Part shown: positions 1-10,182 of the stretch, in pieces
Numbering within the stretch: the first letter of the stretch is position 1
Layout: each line of letters starts with the position of its first letter
Made by a program: the position numbers and the translations under genes
The notes under the pieces: model-generated
Seen by the model: the letters and a program-made list of their open reading frames with translations, nothing else
The model's database searches: none
Told to the model about the DNA's origin: nothing
Assembly: GCA_920105805.1 (NCBI GenBank)
Contig: CAKKTI010000223.1
Span: 1-35,170 of the forward strand
DNA: 35,170 nucleotides
Origin: Condylostoma magnum
Taxonomy: Eukaryota; Ciliophora; Heterotrichea; Heterotrichida; Condylostomatidae
Direction of reading: 5' to 3'

Positions 1-3000
1 CACTATGTACACAAATATATCAAGCCTTTAAGCTATAAGAAGGTCATTTGCCTGGCTAATACTTTACTATGTGAAAGTTTAAGTGAAGAACTAAAGAAGA
101 TAAAGCTAGAAAAGGTGGGCTAATTCTTTCTAATGGTTAACGAGTCTTGTGCAAGAATAGATCAAATCGGCTCTATTTGTATACAGTAGGAGCTTAGCTT
201 TCCATGAAATTCTTTCAAAACAGAAAGATTTGACCACTTTTTGATTATTGATAAGCTGATAAGTGATATTATTTCTACTGAAACATGTCATGAGATCTTT
301 ATCGATTGCATAAGAACAGAGCTTATTAAATGAATTGAAGACTCAACATAAGAAGACAGGTATAATATCTGGAACTTGAAAGAAACTGGATGGGAAAAAG
401 TAGGAAGATACGAAGAGAATTAAATGACACTAACTCAAGAAATCGTTTTTATAGGAAATACTTATGAAATACCAAATAATGAGCTGTACTAGATAAAAAT
501 CACAGGTAATAAAGACCCAAACGAGCCTAATGGACTGGTAGATGGACCATCTCAGATTATAGGAATTACTTATGATACTGTAATAGACCACTTTAATAAA
601 TCTGAAGAAGTCCTTTAATTTTTTGAGCTAAAGATCTAATACCCTGAAGGATGCGGAGTACTCTTTGGGACATATGAGTCTTACACAGAGTGTATCTAAA
701 GCGTAGACGGGGACTTAGGAGTAGCATGGGTTTATAATTGGTGGATTAATAGCTTCAACACTCTTTTTTAGGTATTTAAAGATTAAGAAATTGAAATTTT
801 ATTTATGTGCTCTTTTGATGGAACTAGAAATTGGTCTTCTAGAAGTGAACATCCTTTATACGTAGGCATTTTCCCCGACTTAATTGAAAAATAAGATCTT
901 CTTGGGAGAGTTATGTCAAGGTTTGATTGGAATTTGATTATAATTCTTTAAGATCCCATATTAATGGATTAAATTGTTTAAAGAATATAATCATTTGAAA
1001 ACCATGGAATAGTAATTGAAAATAAAGAGACAGATTACTCTTAACTAGAAGTTGCAGCCATAGAAGATTACGAAGAAAAGTACCCAGATATCATCGACTC
1101 CTACGTAAATGTTTAATCTAGAATTCATTACCATATAATAAGAACTAGTTAGCTCTACTATCTGCCAAGCATATTTTATCAAAGAGGGTACAAGAATAGG
1201 TTTGTTAATATCTTTTTTGATGATTTTAGCGAATTATCATTTGTTCCTGATGGTTACGAGTATTTAAAAGAGTTCTATCAAGGGACTTTAACTGTCACTA
1301 GATAATATTACGGCGGAGGAGAAGGATAATGGGTTAAAGAAGCTGTGATGGAGTAATTAAACGATATTCTCCCACATCAATCAATTATGGCAGATTCGTT
1401 GATTATGCTAGTAAGGAGTTTGGATCATGCACTAATGAGGGGATTAGACTATGAAGATCCTTATATACTCAGAGATATTATGAGTGCTATCTCTATTGAA
1501 GGAGCTACTACAAGATTGAGAATATAACAGTATGAGAACTCTCTTTATGAACCAAGTATAAAGTTTAATAGTGTTATGTACGACGGGGATTAGTTACTGC
1601 TAAGATACTTTTTCGAGTATTCTATATTCAACTCCCGCCTTTTTGAATACAGTGATGAATTTGAGCATGTTTGAATCACAGGCAGTACTGAAGTCCCATC
1701 TGCTGTTATTGATACATCTCATGAGTGCTATTATAGACCTGATGGAGACGTTGAACAGGGATAGAATCTATCATTCGGGCTTATATCTATACTAATCATT
1801 ATACCAATTATAGTGGCTATTGTGCTATTTGTTATCACTACCAGAAAGTATATAAGTGATATAAAAAGGAAAACTTTGTTCTTATGGCAGGATATAGTGT
1901 TAATTATTGCAATGATAGCTGAATCTATCCAATACATTTCATCTGCATTTGAATATTAACATATTCGCTTTAGTGTTAGCTTGGTAATGGTAACCTTCGG
2001 ATTTCAATTTAGCCCAGGATACTCCTTAGTTTAATTAAACTATAAAGTAGCAATAATAACAGCAGTATCCTTAACAGCAATTTGGGGGCTATTCTATTTA
2101 ATATGCTATACTTACATGGTTAAAAGAATTCCCAAATTGTATGTATTTGCTAGAATTGGAGAGAGTTTACTTCCTTTTGGATGCAATATTCTTTTCATGC
2201 CCGCAACCAGAATGCTACTAACTTCTTTCTATTGTTATGAAGGGTCGACAGAAGACGAGATAAATATGCACTACAATTGCGATGTCCCTTGCTGGTAAAG
2301 TGAGCATCTTACTTATCTTTTATTCAGTACATTAGCCTATTTCGCATATGTATTATTAGCTCTACACTGCATTTTTAATCACAACAGATTCAAATTCTAC
2401 ATAAGGAGCTTGTATATGACTCCAAATTATATACTGGAAAAGGTGATTTTCAAGCTTATTTATATTCTAGCTACATAAATTTTTATTTATAGCTATGAAG
2501 TATAATAACTAGTATGCATAGGATTACTTATTGCGTAATGCTTAGCATGCTTTTACATAAGATCATATAATGATAAAAGAATTAGATTAATATAATCGCT
2601 TGCAGCTATTGGAACCTTGTTTCTTGCAGTAATATTATATTTTTCACAAAACTTAGAAGGTGATATTAATCTTATCAAGTTCATAGTAGCTTGTGTTGTA
2701 GCTTTTATAGGGTTGTCTATTATGATTATTTTTGTATTTAGATACTCAGTGGCTATGTTAGTAATGCCAAAATCAGTATTGATTGACCATTTACTGAGAT
2801 ATGCTGCTGGACGATAAAGTTTAGAGCCATATATTCAAGAAAGGAATAATATCATTGTAGAATAGAATGAGTATAAAACCTATAAGAAGCAAATTAGAAG
2901 ACTATTCAATAATGAAACCCTCTTCATAGATAATTAGTTTAGTTAATATCTCTTTATAAATTTTGATCGTTATTAGCTAATATCAACTATAAGAAGATAG

Positions 3001-3270
3001 TTTGAAGTCCTTCTGGAACAATGATTAGTGTACAATTTCATTCATATTAAATACAAAGTATCTCAGATTATAATATGTTCTTCTTTACCTAAGATCTACT
3101 CCTTAATAGAGAATGAATTCCTTATAAGATGCAATTTTTATTCCTCAATATAGTAAATAATTCCATCGTAATTCAAGCTATAGAAATTGCATAATTTTAA
3201 AGGAACTGCTAGCAGGGTGTATACTAAATTTACAAATCATATGATAGCTATACCAAATTCAAGAAATTGA
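1..3270 (+). CDS. Receptor-like protein: PBP-I/ANF-type ectodomain plus about nine TM segments (5' partial)
   Basis: One frame is open from the first base to TGA at 3268-3270, followed in frame by a second TGA at 3277; 1089 residues are visible and the start lies outside the window. TGA at 205, 331 and 1672 is read as Trp. Residues about 1-590 resemble a type-I periplasmic-binding/ANF-receptor ligand domain: WNLKETGWEKVGRYEE near residue 125, and later DSLIMLVRSLDHALMRG followed by an ISIEGATTRLRI stretch, where the family has its Asp-rich helix and the 'f.G.tG.v.f' strand. From residue about 591 come roughly nine hydrophobic segments (first one SFGLISILIIIPIIVAIVLF), then a cytoplasmic tail of about 150 residues with no domain I recognise. 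It is probably a surface chemoreceptor. The layout recalls class C GPCRs, but the membrane-segment count is too high for a simple 7TM protein. The family call is moderate; that the frame is coding is certain. Confidence 0.75.
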
Positions 3271-3404
3271 GTGCTTTGATATAACCAAATCGATACAATT
3301 TTTCAATTAATTAGTGATAGATTACTAATTAAATATCTGGTTCAGTTGAAGCTGGAATGTAGGTTTATATGTAGGATCAATTTTTTGTAATTCTTGAATA
3401 GTTA

Positions 3405-3958
3405 TCATCGTTTTCCTTTGTCTTATTTTGATTTTTAAAACATCATTTCTAGTTCATTTTAACTATGAGGCCATTCTTAGTTTTGATACCTGTACATAAA
3501 CCAATATGCAACTCCTAAGGCAATAAAGCTAGAGAAAGCAGTTCCTATCAACATTTTTACTATAATGTAACCAAATTTAGGGTATTCACCTGTGCTTAAT
3601 TAATTTACTGTATGCGACTAATAAGGTACAAAAGCCTATAAAAATTGTGAGTTCATCTAGAAATGCTTTTGTTATAAGAATTATAGAGAGAAGTTAAGAT
3701 TAATAATTAGTACGGAATAACTATAAAATTTGATAAGTTTCAGTTATCCCCATTTGCTAAAAGGCTATGACTTATAAGAAAGCTTTTCATACTTAATATT
3801 CGACTACACTCTTAGCGGTAATTTAGATTTCTAACTAGAAAGACAAAAATTACTATAATCTTCTGTAGATAAACCATTAATATGACGATGATTATATGAG
3901 ACAGCTTTAAGATTTGCTTGCTTACACTAAAAGAAGATTAATATCTACAAAATATCAT
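3405..3958 (-). CDS. Small multi-pass membrane protein, two short introns
   Basis: This minus-strand gene is built from three exons. ATG is at 3958, a 22-nt GT...AG intron at 3792-3771 (starts GTATGA, ends TAAG), and a 19-nt intron at 3608-3590 (GTAAATTAATTAAGCACAG). It ends on tandem TGA-TAA at 3407-3402. The spliced product is about 170 residues with about four hydrophobic stretches, including QLLSIILITKAFLDE, IFIGFCTLLVAY and IGTAFSSFIALGVAYWFMY, and a basic tail QKSKQDKGKR. I chose the exons because each frame reads as a membrane protein only over its own segment; the splices are inference. The start lies 123 bp from the divergent gene at 4082. No family recognised. TAA at 3435 is an alternative, earlier stop. 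Confidence 0.5.
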
Positions 3959-4081
3959 AGATTTGCCCGAAATGAATTAGTTTTTCTAATTTCCTGGTAT
4001 AAATACAAATAATACTAGTATATGCTTATAATACTGGACAAGCTTTCCTTATAATCAATTAAATAACTGAGACATTTAGCA

Positions 4082-5422
4082 ATGGCAGGCATATTATTGG
4101 TTGAGTAATTGAGTATAGGGAGCTATCCAGAGATATTTTAATTAGTCGCAGTTATAGGGTTTATAGTTAACTTAATCATAATTGAAAGGTTAACATAAAA
4201 CTAATACAGTTCTTATGATTGCATTTCCTTCTTAAAATAAGAATTTAATTATAAGGATGCCTCCTGCACTTCTAATTAAGATTTTCTTTAAATAACCCTA
4301 TTCCAACCAGCTTATATAATTGAATGATTATACAAAAGCTATCTTCACTTATTATAATTTAAACACCAATGTTATTACTTAAAATGGTCAATTATATCTA
4401 TTATAGCACTGCAAACCTAAACTTATCTCTTTTATACGCTACTAATGTTTAAAATATTTCTCCTTTTATATAACAATTAGTTAAAAAAACAACTGCTTAT
4501 ATAAATCTTCTTCATATTTATGATTGAAAGAACTGTAAATCTAATAGCTGCCGTACAGTATGAAGATAAACCTTTCAATGAACTTTCACCTCCTTTACAG
4601 TTGATATTCATTGAGAGAAACCAACCATAACAAAACTTACTAGAAAAGTTAAAAGTTGATGCAGTATACTTTATAGGTGATGAAGTATTTGAGAAAAACC
4701 AGCATTAGATTTAACTATCAAATATTAAGGGAATACAAGCCTCTAATCCTATATAAACTTATGTTCTAACGAACAATTAACTATTAACAGGATAACAAAA
4801 TGATGGTGTCTTCAATACTGTTGATTTCTAATCATTAGAAAATGGAAAAGTGAAATGGATTTTATGAAGATCTGCGTGTATTTTGTTATAGTAGTAAAGA
4901 AATGACCCTATAATTAGATCAGGTGTAAACCTCCTTGTATTTACATCTATTTTAATACAATAAGATAACACTCCAAACTATGTAGAACTGTGCACTGGAT
5001 TGCTTAGCTTTTTAGTCTATACTTTGAATTAATCTTAATTTCCTTTTACTAATATTATTCAAAACACAGTAGAGTACACTTATTAAGTCTTTATTTAAAA
5101 GAGTTATAATTATTTCAGCATGTTAAATGAAATTTTAGGAAAAGCTATGATAGTTTTAGATTCCATACAAAAAGGATAAAAATAATCAATTGAGTTGTAT
5201 CCTATTGTACTGCAAAGATATAATTAGTTTGAAAACAGTTATCTAACTTTATCATAGTTTGAATTAAATTGAGAAGTGTTTAGACTAATATCAATAGCAT
5301 TATCAGTTATCCAGGCTAGTAGATCAGACTTAGATTTTACTGATACTCGTTACTGGCTTGAATTAGAGACCCTTTAGTTTAGTTTTAAAATATACTTATA
5401 TAAATAATACATTAAAAGCTGA
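4082..5422 (+). CDS. Unrecognised protein, about 446 aa
   Basis: This uninterrupted frame runs from ATG 4082 (MAGILLVEQLSIGSYPEIF) to TGA 5420-5422. TAA at 5405 could be the stop instead. Internal TGA codons are read as Trp, for example in IIEWLYK, KWILWRS and ELNWEVF; TAA and TAG as Gln are frequent. Hydrophobic stretches occur near residues 20-35 (QLVAVIGFIVNLIIIERL) and 100-155 (WSIISIIALQTQTYLFYTLL, IQIFFIFMIERTVNLIAAV). The rest looks soluble and partly helical. I recognise no domain. It converges on the hybrid kinase gene, whose coding end lies about 75 bp away. A membrane-associated protein is likely; nothing more specific can be said. Confidence 0.6.
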
Positions 5423-5495
5423 TTTTTTGCACAACTTTATTTACATTAATCATTTAAAAAAACACAATAATCTAACTAAGTATAAGCTGAACTTT

Positions 5496-7559
5496 TTAAG
5501 CCTTAGCATAACTTTAAACTTTATGTATAATCTAATCAACAGTAGCTGGCTTTATTAAATAATCATCCATTCCCGCTTACTTGCATTTATTGATGATAGA
5601 TTAATCAGAATGTCCAGAATATCCAATAATCACAGGCCTATAATCAAGCTAAAGATTCTCTCTAATGCATTTTGTAGCTTCAAACCCATCCATAACAGGC
5701 ATCTCGCAGTCTATAATGATAATTTAATACATTTTATTTTCCTGTTTTATCATCTCAATTGCTTGCAGTCCATTATAACATTTATCTCATTTATACCCAT
5801 ACTAATCAAATATTCTAGTTAATATTTCAACGTTCATCGGAGTATCATCTACAACTAATATAGTAATTTCAGTTTATTCCTCATACTCGTCAGGAATACT
5901 ATACTCTGTAAGGTTGTTATCATCAACAATCATTTAATCAGCTTTATCAATAACCACAAACTAGAAACTTGATCCTTATCCATACTAACTCTACACTTAC
6001 ATTTACTCATCTCCTATTTCCTAGGCTATCAGATTAGAAATGTACAGGCCTAATCCGATTCCATAAGGATTAAGTCGTTTTGAGTCATCGTTGGTTATTT
6101 TTGAAAATTATCGGAATAATTTAGACTAGTCTTCCTCCTTTATGCCAAGGCCTGTATCCTCAACACTAATTTTGACAGAATTACGCTGTTGTAAGTGAGC
6201 TTTAACTGTAATTCTTCCTTCAACTGTAAATTTTAAAGCGTTTTTTAGCAAATTGATTAAAATTTATTGCAAACGATTTTGATCATTGTATATTAGAAAT
6301 TAATCACCTATATTTGTAATAAATTCTAAGTTTAGTTATTTTTCTTATGCATCAAGACTTACTAAATCAACGCATTATTGGATAATATCAACTAAATTGA
6401 ATTACTGAAAATTTAATCTAAATTTCTCTGTTTTGCTTTATGAGTATAGAAGGATGTCTTCTAGTAAATGTTATAGCATTTTGGAACTTGTAGTTATAAT
6501 CTTGGCTAATGGCCCTTATACATCCAATAACTAAATTGAGTTGATTATACAGTTTATAGGAGCTCTTAAATCATGAGAAACAGACCATAAAATGTTTTGC
6601 TTGAATTTGAACTAATTTTTCTTTTTTTAGTACTTATAAAGACTTGATACATTTTTGCAAACTAGTACAAACGAGTTTTAATTATCTCATATGTTAAAAT
6701 GCATAACTCATTCGTAATATTCTGCATCTATTTTACTTATTCCTAAATTAAACGATTCTTTTATCTAAGGTCCTTCTTGTAAAATAGTAAAAATTGAATA
6801 ATTCAGACTGTGTTCTTTTTCTTATATTCAAATTGAATCTAGAATTTGATTTAGGTTATCTTCCCCTGTAACCTTTAAAGCTTGTTTCATTTTCTAGTTT
6901 ATATAAAGAATATTTCCGTAAAAATTGCTTACTATAATTCCATCAGGAAAAATATAAATCAAGTCTTATAACTATTATTTAGTCTTTTTCAGCTCTTGTA
7001 AATTTTTCACATACTTATAAGCCCACTTTTTTCTATGCTTAGTTAATTAAATTACCATAAAAAAGCAAAAAATAGCTGCTACTATTGGCCTATATTAGAA
7101 AAATTCGATTTTTTCTTTATATAGGACGCTTATAAAGAATCAGTATGACATATGCTTTATAATTTATAGTACAACAACTCATATGTCAAGAAAGTAAGGA
7201 ATTTCTAAGGTGATTAAAAGTATCGTTGAACTTATAATATAAATCTAGATATACTAAGGCTGTAGTACTTACCCATAGTAAACTATTAAAATCTAAATTA
7301 ATTCGGCCAATATGATAGTAAAGCATTTAACTTGTTTTGGATATTTTTACAAGAAGACTTTCCAAAAGAAGCAAATAGTAGGAAATACTAATGTAAGTAC
7401 ACATTCTCTAAAGCTTTTGTGAAGCTCAAGATCAAGTATGATGTTCAATATAACCTTTATGAACACAGTTATAATCAAGCAGTAAACTAGCATGTTATTG
7501 AGGGATTTGCAAAATTTCTAGAAGTCTTTTGTAATTCACTGTCTAACCAAGTTTTCCAT
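5496..7559 (-). CDS. Hybrid sensor histidine kinase: TM region, PAS-like, HisKA/HATPase, receiver
   Basis: Translated from ATG 7559 (MENLVRQWITKDFQKF). Residues about 20-190 hold about six hydrophobic segments, for example [24 protein letters not shown]-like stretch follows ([20 protein letters not shown]). The H-box is [19 protein letters not shown] with phospho-acceptor His at residue 329. The N-box is [17 protein letters not shown] and the G1 box [12 protein letters not shown]. The C-terminal receiver starts [14 protein letters not shown] (Asp571/572), has phospho-acceptor Asp617 in [16 protein letters not shown] and Lys670 in [12 protein letters not shown]. The family autophosphorylates on His and relays phosphate to the receiver Asp and then a histidine phosphotransfer protein. 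All key residues are present. No TGA occurs in frame until 5117, inside the convergent gene, so the end must be TAA or TAG; I placed it at TAA 5498-5496, after the last receiver helix. TAA 5516, TAG 5474 and TAA 5456 are alternatives. Confidence 0.87.
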
Positions 7560-7613
7560 TTTTATATTCAGATTAATGCGATAATATAATTAATTACATT
7601 TATTTTTAATTAC

Positions 7614-8486
7614 CTAACATATATTGCATCTCTCACAACTTTTATTGGAAACTTGTGATTTTCCAGCATACATACTTTAACCAATAGTTGACAATTACGA
7701 AGAACCAATAACACTCCTAATAACAGACTCATATTAAGTTCTTAGTTTCCTGAAGCACTAATGACAGATTTTGGAGTGAACTCTGTTAATAGGAATCTTT
7801 TATTTTGATTATTCATCTGCTGTATCTAATTCTTATTTTATTTAAAGAATTTAAGCTTCCAATTCACAATGTTGTTGCCGATAGTATTCATTTTCTTATG
7901 AACAATCCTCATATTTTTACTAAGCTGCTAATTCAGCCTATTAAAAACCATTAAGAGCCTTGTTTAGATCTTGTATTGTATTATCATATGACTGATTTTA
8001 CTTATTTTACTACTAAACCTTTTTAGCCAACATTAAAATAGATGCATGTTTTTATTATTCAATACCGGAAACTTATTCTTTTAGATATAACCTTCTACGT
8101 TACTAGTCACTAATCTACTGTTTAAATGAGTCATTCTCGTCTATAATTGAATCAATCTATGACTGAACCTTATTCATTTCTTACTCAGCATCTATCCTCA
8201 TATTCGACCTAACATATCCCTTATAGCAAATATCACAAATCTGCCCAGATTAACTACCGATTGTGTTTAAATTATGAAATTTACATACTTTATTTTCGCA
8301 TTATGAGCACTTCTCGGGCTGATTTCTTGAAGAGAAAAAATTTCTACAAACTCTGCATGTATTTTTAAAGTTCTTTTGTATTTTAGGGGCAGGGCTGTTC
8401 TATCTTTATTGCTTTTAAGTTTTTTAATTTAAAGGTGCAATAGACGAGGATCTTTGTAGTTTACTATCATCGAATGAAGAATCCAT
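7614..8486 (-). CDS. FYVE-like zinc finger plus coiled-coil protein
   Basis: Begins MDSSFDDSKLQRSSS at 8486. Residues about 49-95 carry a Cys-rich module: CRVCRNFFSS, then CSQCENKVCKFH, then CDICYKGY. The CxxC pairs and the FxxRxxxCxxC spacing resemble FYVE/FYVE-related fingers, which bind PI3P on endosomes. The (R/K)(R/K)HHCR lipid-binding motif is not visible, so lipid binding is doubtful. Residues about 100-245 are Gln/Glu/Lys-rich coiled coil (AEQEMNKVQSQIDSIIDEND and onward). Near the C-terminus come further Cys pairs (KICHQCFRKL, CERCNIC), after which I place the stop at TAG 7616-7614. The same frame runs on without TGA into the histidine kinase ATG 55 bp away, so a fused single protein cannot be excluded. 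Gln codons TAA/TAG are dense here. Confidence 0.65.
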
Positions 8487-8495
8487 TTTATAAAT
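8487..8495. promoter_or_regulatory. 9-bp spacer between divergent start codons
   Basis: The spacer between the minus-strand ATG (8486-8484) and the plus-strand ATG (8496-8498) is ttttataaat minus one base, entirely A/T. If both starts are right, each transcript's leader and promoter must lie inside the other gene's 5' coding region. Whether the TATA-like core matters is unknown. Confidence 0.4.
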
Positions 8496-10058
8496 ATGCT
8501 TGTCTCTCTAGTTCACTTGGTGTTGATGGTAGTTGCTTTGCTGCCTATTATAGGGATTGAAGTATGAGGTGCAATTATAATGAGATAAGCCAATGATATT
8601 TCGGAAAAACTGATTGCATCTATGTTATTTGTGACTGGGAATGTTTTCATGCATAATTTTTTGCTATCAGACTGAGAAACTTATAAGCTTTACTCTTATT
8701 CACATTTACTGACGGGAAAAGATGAGATAGATTAGGACTTCATTTAGTATTTAGTCAGCTAATTGTATGATCATACCTTTTTATCAGTCTATTTGAAGGC
8801 TATTTGGATTATTTTGGGAATAATAGCTATTGTTTATGTTAGGAGTGAAACTAATACCAGAACATATAAGAAATTTAATATTTTGCTTACTATTCTTGCT
8901 GTCTTTATATGTCCACTGGGAATAATATACATTAACGATGTTTATATGGTCGATGCTAATATTTTTGATTACCTAAAATGACAGATAGTTGTTATTATCT
9001 ACTTAATTCCCGTCTTTTTACTATAAAGCTCAATCAAAATAAGAGATAGCAGTTAAATTAGTATAAAGAACTTTTTATAATCGACGGTTTGCTTATTTGC
9101 AAGTAGTTTCATGCTAATTTCAATTTATTTATGCTACCAGTACATTGACAATAGTATAATATCATTAAGGATAACCGAATCTGTGCACTTTATAGTGCAT
9201 AGAGCTATCATTTACTGTGCCATTGGATTCATTTTATTTAGAATTGGATATTATATCGATAATACTAGAATATAATGGTCAGCTTAAAAGCATGATTGCA
9301 AAAAGTTCAGTAGGACGAATTTCAATATAAAAATAACTTAAAGATATTTAGCCATTACTACTTTATACCTTATCATTTTTAGCACTATACTAATAAATTG
9401 CTTGGTTGATAAATGGATCACATAGGATTATATAATTGATTTAATGTTATACTTTTTAGTAGCAATTACTTTTACGTAAATCTTTTACTTATCACTCGGC
9501 AATCATGACTAGACCTAAGCAACAGCATCATTTTTATCAGGTTTCCTACTAGCAAAACTGGCTTACTATACTTTAGGTTCTACTATCAATAGTACTTTAG
9601 ATTCTATAACATTAGTTTAATAAATGTATTCCTATTTTGTATATTAAAGTACCCACTATAGTTAATTCTTCTAACATTATTCCCATTTTATAATGTATTT
9701 TCAATAATACTAAGCTTATTTTGTAATAGCTTATATAATTTTAACATTCCTAGGAGGCCTATTATCACTATTTTTTGAGGAGAATTCCTAAGATCAGCCT
9801 TAATCTAATAAAAGAAGACGTAGCAATTAAAAAAACTACTTTAAATTTCCCTAAAATCAAATAGCACATTGTACCCCTTGTAATACTTACCTATTTGACG
9901 AAAATTCCCTAAGATAGCACTAATAAAAGAATAATCACCCTATTAGAGGTTCTTGGTTTACTTTTATTTCAAAAAAGTAGTTTTAAAGAGTTCCTAATAA
10001 AAACTTAGTTTAAAATCTGTAAAATTAGATTGTAAAAGAGGAAGTAGATGAAGATTGA
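8496..10058 (+). CDS. Multi-pass membrane protein with C-terminal C2H2 zinc finger
   Basis: ATG 8496 (MLVSLVHLVLMVVALLPIIG) to TGA 10056-10058, 520 residues. The first about 410 residues contain about ten hydrophobic segments, for example AIWIILGIIAIVYV, FNILLTILAVFICPLGIIYI, IVVIIYLIPVFLL, YLAITTLYLIIFSTILI and YFVIAYIILTFLGGLLSLFF. After a basic linker (NKRRRSNQKN) comes a classical C2H2 arrangement, CTPCNTYLFDENSLRQHQQK followed by NNH, that is C-x2-C-x12-H-x5-H. The tail is acidic (EEVDED). Such a finger on the cytosolic end of a multi-pass protein is an unusual pairing. TGA codons inside (EVWGAII, SDWETY, YLKWQIV) are Trp. No family recognised. Later Met codons, for example 8526, are possible starts given the crowded 5' end. 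Confidence 0.7.
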
Positions 10059-10182
10059 ACTGAGTAACTTATATTTAGAATAAAAGCAAGACAGAATAAC
10101 AATCGAAGGAGGAGAAATTAGGTTAATTAAAAGTTATTAGAATTATATATGTTGTGTATATAACTAGAATTAAATAATATTA

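Noticed and set aside
5115-5498. Extending the histidine kinase to the first in-frame TGA at 5117
   Set aside because: It would add about 125 residues after a complete receiver and overlap the convergent coding gene by about 300 bp.
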